Of a stretch of 36,058 bases of DNA, positions 7,803 through 14,915 are shown in pieces. The DNA lies in assembly GCF_008180415.1 (NCBI RefSeq), contig NZ_VTEI01000018.1:28790-64847 (forward strand), read 5' to 3'. Both the position numbers and the translations under genes were made by a program. Each line of letters begins with the position of its first letter. Position 1 is the first letter of the stretch. The notes under the pieces are model-generated. The model had not been told where the DNA came from. It saw only the letters and a list, made by a program, of their open reading frames with translations, and searched no databases. The stretch comes from Rossellomorea vietnamensis (GTDB lineage: Bacteria; Bacillota; Bacilli; Bacillales; Bacillaceae_B).

Positions 7803-7922
7803 TCTAGCTGCAGCGCCTAGCCCCTCGGGGTCAAATAACCCTCAGAGAATAAAAGGGAAGCCCGCCTTTTTTTCTCTGAGGAACATTTGCTTGTCGGGGC
7901 TGTTCGAGGCGCTTCCGCTTTG
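7803..7922 (+). repeat. Hairpin repeat HR, copy c
   Basis: This is the second tandem copy, nearly identical to copy b and differing mainly in the tip (GGGAAGCCCGCC against GGAAAGAGCGCC) and near the GCTTGTCGG segment. Together the copies fill most of the 415-bp spoVT-yabM gap and lie just upstream of the yabM promoter. Confidence 0.88.
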
Positions 7923-7957
7923 GGGAGTGCCCGCACTGCAAGAAAAAGGGTGTTTTG

Positions 7958-7966
7958 TGTTATAAT
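7958..7966 (+). promoter_or_regulatory. Extended -10 promoter of yabM
   Basis: TGTTATAAT at 7958-7966 is a perfect extended -10 element (TGN plus TATAAT). No convincing -35 is present. It is about 40 bp upstream of the yabM start and just after hairpin repeat copy c. Confidence 0.6.
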
Positions 7967-8007
7967 ACAGTACAATAATTCGCAAATAGGAAGGCAGGAA
8001 ACAGCTG

Positions 8008-9606
8008 TTGCCCTACAAAAATACGTCTGCAAAATTAATGAAGGGAACCCTTGTCCTGACAGCGGCAGCCTTGATAACCAAAATTCTCAGCGCCGTCTAC
8101 CGGGTTCCGTTCCAAAATATCGTCGGCGATATCGGCTTTTATATTTATCAGCAGGTCTATCCTTTTTATGGTATTGCCCTTGCTCTATCTACATATGGAT
8201 TTCCGGTCATCATATCAAAAATGATTGCGGAGCGGCAGGAAGAAAAGAACGAACAAGAAATTCAGGCCGTTCTGCGTTCATCCTTTCTTTTTTTAACTCT
8301 GACCGGTATGATCTGGTTTCTGCTGATTTACTTCGGCTCAGAGTCAATTGCTTCCCGGATGGGTGATCCTCAGCTGAAGGAGCTAATTCAATTAATCAGT
8401 GTCACCTTTTTACTCCTTCCGTTCATATCCGGTCTCAGGGGCTTTTACCAAGGTAAAGGTGATATGATTCCCACTGCCTATTCCCAGGTGGGAGAACAGT
8501 TCATCAGGGTTGCCACGATCCTTGTGTTCTCGGCTGTCCTGGTTGCAAATGGTTATTCCCTGTATATGGCTGGTGCCGGGGCACTGTTTGGTTCTATAAC
8601 TGGAGGTTTGGTCTGCATCATTATCCTGATTACATTTGTCTGGAGGGACCGAAGCCATCTTCCCCTTTCTTTCAGCAAATTACGGGGAATCGATCATAAA
8701 GAGATTTGGGCCAGGCTTTTAAAGCATGGGACGGCAATATGTATCAGCGGTATGCTGCTTGTCCTGCTTCAGTTGATAGATGCCTTGAATGTATACTCTC
8801 TTTTAGTACAATCAGGTATATCTCAGGAAGAGTCCAAACAGCTGAAAGGAATCTATGACAGAGGCCAGCCCTTCATCCAGCTGGGCACGGTCGTCAGCAC
8901 CTCCCTTTCTTTAACATTGGTTCCGCTCATCACATCGGCGTTCCGTAAAGGGGAGAGTGCCGAAATGAATGACAAAATCAGACTGGCCTTAAAGATAGGC
9001 AGCCTCGCAGGTTTTGCTGCGTCTCTTGGTTTAATCAATATTATCGAACCCACCAATACTATGCTGTTTCAAAACAGCCTTGGTTCAGATGTCATTGCGG
9101 TCTTTTGCTTGTCCATTCTTTTCAGTTCCATTATCTTAACAATTTCAGGCATTCTGCAGGGGCTACAACTGATTTATTTTCCTGCCATCGCCATTCTGGG
9201 CGGATTAGTGATTAAATACTTTTTAAATATTTTGCTTGTCACCCAGTACGGTACAATGGGGTCCTCGATCTCGACGGTCATCGCTTTAGGAACGATAACC
9301 GCGATTTTAATTTTTCGTTTAAAAAAACAATTCAACGCATCATTCTTGAAACCGCATTTTTATTTTGTGACAGGTTTCGCAGGAATAGGTATGACCGTGG
9401 TACTGCAAGTATATTCATATCTTTTTTCGGCACTCATAGAGAATCCCTCGCGTATTATGGCTGCCGCAGAATCTCTGTCCAGTGCGGCCATTGGAGCTGC
9501 CGTGTTTATCCTGATGATTTTAAAAGGAAGCATCTTTTCCTCGGAAGAACTCGAGCAGCTGCCCGGGGGGGATAAATTAAGCTCCCTCTCTGAGCGTTTT
9601 AAATAG
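8008..9606 (+). CDS. yabM: MATE/MOP-family polysaccharide or lipid flippase (YabM)
   Basis: This 532-residue integral membrane protein belongs to the MurJ/SpoVB/polysaccharide-exporter branch of the MOP flippase superfamily. Members flip lipid-linked sugars across the cytoplasmic membrane. About 14 hydrophobic segments run through the chain. The N-terminal signature (LMKGTLVLTAAALITKIL, then YRVPFQNIVGD) and the GFYQGKGDM motif near residue 145 are characteristic. The start is TTG at 8008 after AGGAAGGCAGGA. Gene position equals B. subtilis yabM. The exact substrate is unknown; SpoVB- or MurJ-like roles in peptidoglycan or spore cortex synthesis are possible but not shown by the sequence. Confidence 0.92.
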   Translation: MPYKNTSAKLMKGTLVLTAAALITKILSAVYRVPFQNIVGDIGFYIYQQVYPFYGIALALSTYGFPVIISKMIAERQEEKNEQEIQAVLRSSFLFLTLTGMIWFLLIYFGSESIASRMGDPQLKELIQLISVTFLLLPFISGLRGFYQGKGDMIPTAYSQVGEQFIRVATILVFSAVLVANGYSLYMAGAGALFGSITGGLVCIIILITFVWRDRSHLPLSFSKLRGIDHKEIWARLLKHGTAICISGMLLVLLQLIDALNVYSLLVQSGISQEESKQLKGIYDRGQPFIQLGTVVSTSLSLTLVPLITSAFRKGESAEMNDKIRLALKIGSLAGFAASLGLINIIEPTNTMLFQNSLGSDVIAVFCLSILFSSIILTISGILQGLQLIYFPAIAILGGLVIKYFLNILLVTQYGTMGSSISTVIALGTITAILIFRLKKQFNASFLKPHFYFVTGFAGIGMTVVLQVYSYLFSALIENPSRIMAAAESLSSAAIGAAVFILMILKGSIFSSEELEQLPGGDKLSSLSERFK

Positions 9607-9727
9607 GCATACTTTAGGTAAGCACCACCGGAAGCGATTGTGCTTCAGGGATTCGCTTTTGTGGATCAGACAGTAAAGTCTATTATTTTTAAACGGTTTC
9701 AATCTGAACAAAGAGCGTTGAAATAAA

Positions 9728-9900
9728 GGCTGTTTTCGCATGAATTGTTGCTCTCGGATATCCCCGGATACTAAGAGATTTATGTCGTATCGAGGGAGAG
9801 TAGCTCTTTTCTTTTCGGTGTTATCCGTTTTTACTCCTCTTAATATGGTCATTTTTTCGGAATAAGTATCAAATAGTAACAAAGTTTACGAAAAGAGCCT
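9728..9900 (+). mobile_element. MITE-like element, copy A
   Basis: This 173-bp non-coding element runs from GGCTGTTTTCGCATGAATTG to AGTTTACGAAAAGAGCC. The ends are imperfect terminal inverted repeats (GGCTSTTTTCG outermost, then an ATTGTTGCT core). The eight bases before it (GAAATAAA) and after it (TAAATAAA) agree at seven positions, so an 8-bp target duplication is possible. It ends 24 bp before the yabN start codon. The inner sequence closely matches copies B and C. The preceding 9607-9727 stretch holds no gene; a weak AAGCGA/TCGCTT hairpin follows yabM. Confidence 0.85.
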
Positions 9901-9924
9901 AAATAAAACAATAGGAGGTCCAGC

Positions 9925-11391
9925 ATGAATAAAATTATGGTAGCCGGCCTGGGAGCAGGGGAACTCGATCAGCTGCCCCTTGGTGTTTACAAGCAGCTCA
10001 AAGGGGAACGAACAACCTTTCTCCGCACGGAACATCACCCGGTGGTATCCGAGCTGAAAGAAGAAGGCTTTGTCTATCAATCCTTTGATTACATATACGA
10101 AAAGCATGACAGCTTTGAAAAGGTTTATATTGAAATAGTCGAAGTGCTGGAAGCTGAAGCGCAAAAAGGCGAGATTCTGTATGGAGTGCCCGGCCATCCT
10201 CTGGTGGCGGAAAAGACTGTCCAGCTGCTGATCGAAGCGTCGGAACGGGAAGGATTTGAACTTGAAATCATCGGCGGACAAAGCTTCCTTGATCCCTTGT
10301 TTGCAGCTGTAAAAGCAGATCCGATAGAAGGATTTCAGCTCTTGGATGGAACTGATTTACATCTTGAGGATATCAAGATGGATCAGCATTTAATTATCGG
10401 ACAGGTTTATGATGCTTTTACAGCTTCTGATGTGAAACTGACCTTAATGGAGTTATATCCTTATGATTACAGTGTGACCATCGTGACAGCGGCAGGAACG
10501 AAAGAAGAGCTTGTGAAAACAATCCCTCTTGTGGAACTGGATCGTGAAGTGCAATTAAACAACTTAACGAGTTTATACGTCCCGCCTGCAGTCGAAATGG
10601 ATACAAGATATAAGCAATTTTCAACGTTCAGGCAGATTATTGCGAGATTGCGCGGACCAGGTGGCTGTCCTTGGGATATTGAACAGACCCACCACTCGCT
10701 GAAGAAGTATTTAATAGAAGAAACGTATGAACTGCTGGAGGCAATAGAGGAAGAAGATATCGATCACATGATTGAAGAACTCGGAGATGTTCTTCTTCAA
10801 ATCATGCTTCACGCCCAAATCGGTGAAGATGAAGGGATGTTTACCATTAATGAGGTAATCGGAACAGTCTCGGAAAAAATGGTCCGCCGCCATCCTCATG
10901 TATTCGGTGATATATCAGTGGAGAATACAGATGATGTAAAGGCCAATTGGGAGACCATCAAAAAAGCTGAAAAAGGCGGGACGGAGACGGAAAAACCGCT
11001 ACTAAGTGATATTGCCAAAGGTTATCCATCTTTGATGAAAGCCTATGAGTACCAGAAAAAAGCAGCCAAAGCAGGCTTTGATTGGGAACTATCGGACGGG
11101 GCATGGGAGAAAGTCTATGAAGAAATAGAGGAATTCCGTGACGAGGCAGCGAAAGGAGATAAACACGCCCAAATCAGCGAATTCGGCGACCTTTTGTTTT
11201 CGCTTATCAATATAGCCCGCTTCTATAAAATTCATCCCGAAGAGGCTCTGGCTAAAGCGAATACGAAATTCTTCAACCGTTTTGCCTATGTAGAACAGAA
11301 GGTGAAGGAAAGCGGGAAGGACTTCGCTGATTTTTCATTGGACGACCTCGATGGGTTCTGGAATGAAGCGAAAGAGAGAGGAATCAGTTAA
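9925..11391 (+). CDS. yabN: YabN: tetrapyrrole methylase-like / MazG NTP pyrophosphohydrolase fusion
   Basis: This 488-residue protein fuses two activities. An N-terminal tetrapyrrole (SAM-dependent) methylase-like domain covers about residues 1-220 (VAGLGAGELDQLP, GVPGHP). A MazG region follows (about 240-485). The first MazG domain shows GGCPWDIEQTH and the metal-binding EETYELLEAIEEED and EELGDVLLQ motifs; the second shows EIEEFRDEA and EFGDLLFSL. MazG enzymes hydrolyse NTPs to NMP and pyrophosphate, removing aberrant or excess nucleotides. The start ATG has an AGGAGG ribosome binding site. The role of the methylase half is unknown. Gene position and fusion equal B. subtilis yabN. Confidence 0.95.
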   Translation: MNKIMVAGLGAGELDQLPLGVYKQLKGERTTFLRTEHHPVVSELKEEGFVYQSFDYIYEKHDSFEKVYIEIVEVLEAEAQKGEILYGVPGHPLVAEKTVQLLIEASEREGFELEIIGGQSFLDPLFAAVKADPIEGFQLLDGTDLHLEDIKMDQHLIIGQVYDAFTASDVKLTLMELYPYDYSVTIVTAAGTKEELVKTIPLVELDREVQLNNLTSLYVPPAVEMDTRYKQFSTFRQIIARLRGPGGCPWDIEQTHHSLKKYLIEETYELLEAIEEEDIDHMIEELGDVLLQIMLHAQIGEDEGMFTINEVIGTVSEKMVRRHPHVFGDISVENTDDVKANWETIKKAEKGGTETEKPLLSDIAKGYPSLMKAYEYQKKAAKAGFDWELSDGAWEKVYEEIEEFRDEAAKGDKHAQISEFGDLLFSLINIARFYKIHPEEALAKANTKFFNRFAYVEQKVKESGKDFADFSLDDLDGFWNEAKERGIS

Positions 11392-11550
11392 ATAATTATT
11401 ATCATTTGTGGAATCGCCCTGGAAACTCCGACGGGCAAATGTCCTGAAGAGCAAAAAGCTCATTTTATAGTGGTCGCAGCTCTTCATTAAGAGTTGGCCT
11501 TAGCGGTGAAAATATTAAGCCAGCAAGACAAATTAAAGGAGAGATAAGAG

Positions 11551-11832
11551 ATGGCAACAATGCGTTTAGATAAGTTTTTAAAAGTATCCCGTTTAATCAA
11601 AAGAAGAACATTGGCAAAGGAAGTGGCGGACAAAGGCAGGATCACCATAAACGGACTGCAAGCGAAAGCAAGTTCCAATGTCAAAGTAGGTGATGAGTTG
11701 AAAGTCCGCTTCGGCCAGAAAGTAGTTACAGCTACAGTGGACCGCCTGCAAGAGTCAACCCGCAAAGAAGACGCTGGCACGATGTATACTATTATCAGCG
11801 AAGAACGATTATCGGACGGACCTGAAGAGTAA
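11551..11832 (+). CDS. rqcP: Ribosome quality-control S4-domain protein RqcP (YabO)
   Basis: This small protein of 93 residues consists largely of an S4 RNA-binding domain (residues 4-60, MRLDKFLKVSRLIKRRTLAK). It matches B. subtilis YabO, now RqcP, which binds stalled 50S-peptidyl-tRNA complexes with RqcH and supports poly-alanine tailing of blocked nascent chains. ATG 11551 is chosen because AAAGGAGA lies 9 bp upstream; the B. subtilis homologue starts at the residue corresponding to ATG 11560. Distant Hsp15-type S4 proteins are an alternative name for the same fold. The 158-bp gap upstream has small hairpins but no clear promoter. Confidence 0.93.
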   Translation: MATMRLDKFLKVSRLIKRRTLAKEVADKGRITINGLQAKASSNVKVGDELKVRFGQKVVTATVDRLQESTRKEDAGTMYTIISEERLSDGPEE

Positions 11833-11844
11833 GTTGACAGCTTG

Positions 11845-11873
11845 TTCTATTTTCCTCCCTCCCGCATACATAT
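11845..11873 (+). promoter_or_regulatory. Candidate sigma-E promoter of yabPQ
   Basis: CATACATAT at 11865-11873 is close to the sigma-E -10 consensus (CATACANT), with a weak TTCTATTTT -35-like element upstream. B. subtilis yabP-yabQ are mother-cell sigma-E genes. The -35 match is poor. Confidence 0.45.
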
Positions 11874-11912
11874 AGTTACAAAGCCTGTACTTTGTGAATG
11901 TGGGGGATGAAA

Positions 11913-12215
11913 ATGAATCAGTATCAGGAAAGCGGGAATAACAAAGGAACGATGCAGGAGCATGATGTCATGATGAGAGGCAGACGCCTTTTGGACATCA
12001 CAGGAGTCAAGCAGGTGGAAAGCTTCGATAATGAGGAATTTCTGCTTGAGACGGTTATGGGGTTCCTATCAATCAGGGGACAGAATCTGCAAATGAAGAA
12101 TCTGGATGTCGATAAAGGGATTGTATCAATCAAAGGCAAGGTGTTTGATATCGTTTATTTAGACGAACAAAGCGGAGAAAAAGCTAAAGGGCTCTTTAGC
12201 AAGCTGTTCCGATGA
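11913..12215 (+). CDS. yabP: Spore coat/cortex protein YabP
   Basis: YabP is a 100-residue YabP/YqfC-family sporulation protein expressed in the mother cell and needed, with YabQ, for proper spore cortex or coat formation. The family core DITGVKQVESFDNEEFLLET is followed by VMGFLSIRGQNLQMKNLDV and IVSIKG. I choose ATG 11913 because GGGGGATGA lies 6 bp upstream and this gives the 100-residue family length; ATGs at 11898 and 11907 overlap the ribosome binding site. The stop codon overlaps the yabQ start (ATGA), implying translational coupling. Confidence 0.94.
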   Translation: MNQYQESGNNKGTMQEHDVMMRGRRLLDITGVKQVESFDNEEFLLETVMGFLSIRGQNLQMKNLDVDKGIVSIKGKVFDIVYLDEQSGEKAKGLFSKLFR

Positions 12216-12838
12216 CACTCTCAGTACAATTCTACACCATGCTGGCGATGGTCGGCATGGGTAGTATTTTCGGAGCTGCCCTTGATACGTATAACCGATT
12301 TTTAAACAGAAACGAAAGAAAACGCTGGCTTGTTTTCCTGAACGATGTCTTGTTTTGGATTGTGCAGGCCCTTTTTATTTTCTACATCCTGTTTTCAGTG
12401 AATTTTGGCGAAGTGAGATTTTATATATTCATTGCACTGCTGTGCGGATTTGCAGGCTATCAGGCCCTTCTGAAGGCAATGTACAAGACCGTGCTGGAAA
12501 GGGTCATCCAAGCCTTTATTTCTCTTTATAGATTCATAGTGAAAATGGTAATGAATCTGGTTTACTCGCCAGTCAAGTGGCTGCTGGTCCTGTTATTTTC
12601 GATCATATTAGGGATTGCCAAGGGGACATGGGCTGTATTCAATTTCTTGAGTAAAGCAATTATTTCCATATTGAAAATTGTGTTTGCTCCTCTCCTCTGG
12701 GTGGTAAAAATTATTTCAAGCCTTTTGCCGAAAAATATTAAAAAAATAGTCGAGAAGTTATATAATAAATTTGCAGGATATTTATTTCCATTTGGTAAAG
12801 TTATAAGTACAAAGCTGAAAAAATGGCTTAAGAGATAA
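12212..12838 (+). CDS. yabQ: Spore cortex biosynthesis protein YabQ
   Basis: YabQ is a 208-residue membrane protein needed for spore cortex formation and located in membranes around the forespore. Hydrophobic segments appear near residues 5-22, 42-60, 65-85 and 125-165, with a strongly basic C-terminus rich in Lys. The start overlaps the yabP stop (ATGA at 12212-12215), so the two are translated together. It is followed within 20 bp by divIC. Position equals B. subtilis yabQ. The biochemical function is not known. Confidence 0.92.
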   Translation: MTLSVQFYTMLAMVGMGSIFGAALDTYNRFLNRNERKRWLVFLNDVLFWIVQALFIFYILFSVNFGEVRFYIFIALLCGFAGYQALLKAMYKTVLERVIQAFISLYRFIVKMVMNLVYSPVKWLLVLLFSIILGIAKGTWAVFNFLSKAIISILKIVFAPLLWVVKIISSLLPKNIKKIVEKLYNKFAGYLFPFGKVISTKLKKWLKR

Positions 12839-12852
12839 AGGAGGTGCAAGAG

Positions 12853-13251
12853 ATGAGCCGGGAACGAAATATCCGTTCAATGGAAAATGCTTATGTACGA
12901 CAGCAGGAACATAAAAAGAAAGTCAGTCACCATAGAAAAAAGAGGCTTTTTCGCCGCTTGGCCCTGTTATTTATCCTCGCCCTGACGATAAGCGGTTTTC
13001 TCGTTTCGACCCTCATCTCACGCGCTTCCGTCCTTGAAGAGAAGGAAACACAAAAGGTACAGCTGGAAGCCAAGCTGGAAAAGCTTGAAAGGCAGCAGGC
13101 AATCCTCGAAGAAGAAATCATCAAGTTGAACGATGACGAGTACATTGCCAAATTGGCCAGAAGAGATTACTTTCTCTCAGACGAAGGCGAAATAATTTTT
13201 AATATTCCGGAGCCGGAAGCGAAAAAAGAAGAAGAAGAGTCGTCGCATTGA
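12853..13251 (+). CDS. divIC: Cell division protein DivIC (FtsB-like)
   Basis: DivIC is a bitopic membrane protein of the division septum that works with FtsL and DivIB in the complex that activates septal peptidoglycan synthesis. The 132-residue protein has a basic cytoplasmic N-terminus (HHRKKRLFRR), one transmembrane segment (about residues 34-55, LALLFILALTISGFLVSTLI), and an extracellular coiled coil (about 62-100, EEKETQKVQLEAKLEKLERQ and following). The LARRDYFLSDEGEIIFNIP motif ends the conserved part. ATG 12853 is chosen over GTG 12844 because AAAGGAGGTG occupies 12837-12846. The tail of acidic and lysine residues is variable in the family. Confidence 0.95.
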   Translation: MSRERNIRSMENAYVRQQEHKKKVSHHRKKRLFRRLALLFILALTISGFLVSTLISRASVLEEKETQKVQLEAKLEKLERQQAILEEEIIKLNDDEYIAKLARRDYFLSDEGEIIFNIPEPEAKKEEEESSH

Positions 13252-13277
13252 CACTCTTTTTTTTAATTGGCTATAAT
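13248..13277 (+). promoter_or_regulatory. Sigma-A promoter of yabR
   Basis: A perfect TTGACA at 13248-13253 and a perfect TATAAT at 13272-13277 are separated by 18 bp. The -35 box overlaps the divIC stop codon. Confidence 0.88.
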
Positions 13278-13326
13278 ATATAGTAAGCTTTATTTTCTAA
13301 TTATTTTAAGGAGGAGCATTCTTTTT

Positions 13327-13749
13327 ATGTCAATTGAAGTAGGCAGCAAGGTTCAGGGTAAGGTAACAGGGATTACAAATTTTGGAGCGTTTGTAGAATT
13401 GCCGGAAGGTGCAACAGGTCTTGTCCACATCAGCGAAGTTGCCGACAATTATGTAAAGGATATCAATGAGCATCTTAAAGTCGGTGAAGAAGTGACAGTC
13501 AAAGTCATGAATGTTGAGAAAGACGGAAAGATCGGTTTATCCATCCGGAAGGCAAAAGACCAGCCGGAACGCCCCCAGCGCCCTCAGCGTCCTCAGCGTC
13601 CACGCAGCAACAAAGCGAATGACATTCGCCCGAAAGAAAATTTCGAGCAGAAGATGGCGCGCTTCTTAAAGGATAGCGAAGATCGTTTAACTTCATTAAA
13701 GCGTCATACAGAATCAAAACGCGGCGGCAGAGGAGCAAAAAGAGGATAA
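13327..13749 (+). CDS. yabR: S1 RNA-binding domain protein YabR
   Basis: This 140-residue protein has one S1-type OB-fold RNA-binding domain (residues 1-75, VGSKVQGKVTGITNFGAFVE, with the SEVADNYV and GLSIRKAK motifs). A basic linker with three consecutive Arg-Pro-Gln repeats (about 80-90) and a Lys/Arg/Gly-rich C-terminus follow. It resembles general stress protein 13 and the S1 domain of polynucleotide phosphorylase. ATG 13327 follows AAGGAGGAG. A strong sigma-A promoter lies directly upstream. Its cellular role is not established; RNA or ribosome binding is inferred from the domain. Confidence 0.93.
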   Translation: MSIEVGSKVQGKVTGITNFGAFVELPEGATGLVHISEVADNYVKDINEHLKVGEEVTVKVMNVEKDGKIGLSIRKAKDQPERPQRPQRPQRPRSNKANDIRPKENFEQKMARFLKDSEDRLTSLKRHTESKRGGRGAKRG

Positions 13750-13812
13750 CTTGCTGTCTATTTATATATAGCAGGTTTATAGAGGGTTCTGAGTGAGAAC
13801 CACTAGTAAAAA

Positions 13813-14001
13813 GGCTGTTTTCGCATGCATTGTTGCTTTCGGAAAATCCTAAGAGCCGGATTTTTCTCGAGATACCTAGAATTCTCTTTCTAATTGGAAT
13901 AGCAGCTCTTTTCTTTTCATGTAGACTAGGCTTTTCGAAAAAAAATTAAGGATGTTTTTTCAGGAATTAGTATCATATAGCAACAATTTTTGAAAAGAGC
14001 T
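13813..14001 (+). mobile_element. MITE-like element, copy B
   Basis: This 189-bp non-coding element has the same left end as copy A (GGCTGTTTTCGCATGCATTG) and a right end of AGCAACAATTTTTGAAAAGAG plus CT. Shared inner blocks include AAGAGCCGGATTTTTC and TAGCAGCTCTTTTCTTTTC. It lies 63 bp after the yabR stop, and the A-run of the operon terminator begins 2-4 bp after its right end. Confidence 0.85.
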
Positions 14002-14002
14002 A

Positions 14003-14058
14003 TAAAAAAACAACTGACTGCCTTTCATCCCTGGAAAGCGGTCGGTTGTTTTTTTGTT
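14003..14058 (+). terminator. Strong bidirectional terminator after yabR
   Basis: An A-run plus CAACTGACTGCCTTTC (14011-14026) pairs with GAAAGCGGTCGGTTG plus a T-run (14034-14055), with only G-U deviations. The stem exceeds 20 bp. Confidence 0.92.
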
Positions 14059-14097
14059 TGATTAGAGTGCAGTGTGACTTGGGGAATTTACGGGAAG

Positions 14098-14355
14098 CAC
14101 CGATTTGGCGGAAACAGAAATCAATGATGCTGCGTCAGGTTTAAATCGACATCGATTTTATAAAATCGATGAAGTCCGTTTGTTCGTTAAACAACATCGA
14201 ATGGACGAAACCAAAAATCGATGAAGTCAGAAGAGTCATCCGGCAGCACTGCTTTGTTAAAAACAAAAGTCGGTGCTGCCAGTTTGTTTGAACTTAAGAC
14301 AACACCGATTGAAAAAACAAGAATCAATGCAGGAGATCAGGTATCTGATACCAAC
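14098..14355. repeat. Degenerate ~52-bp tandem repeat
   Basis: Related blocks beginning CAYCGATT or CACTGCTT start at 14098, 14150, 14195, 14247 and 14303. Shared parts include AAATCGATGAAGTC (14164 and 14217), GTTTGTT and CGAAAC/GAAACA stretches. A perfect 22-bp palindrome centred near 14160 (CATCGATTTTA and its complement) and a GGCAGCAC/GTGCTGCC hairpin (14243-14280) lie inside. An apparent open frame from 14221 runs into the tRNA-Glu gene on the other strand and is not convincing. Confidence 0.5.
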
Positions 14356-14439
14356 CATACAGACCTCATCCTACAGCCACAGGTGATCCCTCAAGGAACG
14401 AAATGGTTTTTGAGCAACTTAAAAAGGAAAAATGACAAA

Positions 14440-14472
14440 AAAAAAACACGACAAGATTCTGTCGTGTTTTTT
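14440..14472 (-). terminator. Terminator of the tRNA operon (bidirectional)
   Basis: AACACGACA (14445-14453) and TGTCGTGTT (14460-14468) form a perfect 9-bp stem flanked by an A-run on the left and a T-run on the right. Read on the minus strand it ends the tRNA transcript just past tRNA-Glu. Confidence 0.9.
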
Positions 14473-14477
14473 CTATA

Positions 14478-14549
14478 TGACCCATACGGGATTCGAACCC
14501 GTGTTACCGCCGTGAAAGGGCGGTGTCTTAACCGCTTGACCAATGGGCC
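14478..14549 (-). tRNA. trnE: tRNA-Glu (anticodon UUC)
   Basis: The minus strand folds into a 72-nt cloverleaf. GGCCCAT pairs with ATGGGTC in the acceptor stem, the D arm is GTCAAGCGGTTAAGAC, the anticodon stem CCGCC/GGCGG has loop CTTTCAC with anticodon UUC, and the T arm is ACGGGTTCGAATCCCGT. The discriminator base is A, and CCA is not encoded, so the 3' end must be added by the CCA enzyme. It is the downstream member of a two-gene unit with tRNA-Met. Confidence 0.95.
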
Positions 14550-14558
14550 AATATAATA

Positions 14559-14635
14559 TGGTAGCGGCGGAGGGGATCGAACCCCCGACCTCACGGGTAT
14601 GAACCGTACGCTCTAGCCAGCTGAGCTACACCGCC
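14559..14635 (-). tRNA. trnM: tRNA-Met (anticodon CAU)
   Basis: The minus strand folds into a 77-nt tRNA including an encoded CCA end. The acceptor stem is GGCGGTG/CGCCGCT with wobble pairs, the anticodon stem TACGG/CCGTG has loop TTCATAC, and the T arm is GGGGGTTCGATCCCCTC. The full acceptor pairing at 1-72 argues for elongator Met rather than initiator tRNA; a tRNA-Ile2 (lysidine) reading of CAU cannot be wholly excluded. A strong promoter lies upstream on the same strand; nine bases separate it from tRNA-Glu. Confidence 0.93.
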
Positions 14636-14667
14636 ATATTAATAAAATGTTTTGAGACACAAGTAAT

Positions 14668-14696
14668 ATAATACATAGAATTAAAAATATTGTCAA
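14668..14696 (-). promoter_or_regulatory. Sigma-A promoter of the tRNA-Met-Glu unit
   Basis: On the minus strand TTGACA (14696-14691) and TATTAT (14673-14668) are separated by 17 bp, close to consensus, about 33 bp upstream of tRNA-Met. Confidence 0.88.
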
Positions 14697-14814
14697 CAGA
14701 TTTTTTGAGAAAAATGTCAGTTTATAAATCTTGTATTATTGGGTTCGATCCTTGATGCTTCTGGAAAGCTTGAGAATCATGTATCTTTCAATCTTCTGAC
14801 CTTTCGCAGAAAGA

Positions 14815-14880
14815 AGTCGAACGTTTCTTCCATTTAAAGTCGTCATTTTGACAAACTTCTAAGCTTGTCCACTATATACT
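14815..14880 (+). promoter_or_regulatory. Spo0A-dependent spoIIE promoter with 21-bp spacer
   Basis: TTGACA (14848-14853) and TATACT (14875-14880) are separated by 21 bp, longer than a normal sigma-A spacer. B. subtilis spoIIE has the same unusual spacing and is activated by phosphorylated Spo0A. Candidate 0A boxes are AGTCGAA at about 14815-14821 and the inverse of TTGTCAAA over the -35 region (14848-14855). Confidence 0.8.
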
Positions 14881-14915
14881 AACTACAATGAATAAGACCA
14901 GGGGAGAGGATATGT

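Noticed and set aside
14221..14556. 111-codon open frame before and across tRNA-Glu
   Set aside because: It crosses a terminator and the antisense of a tRNA gene and begins inside a repeat.
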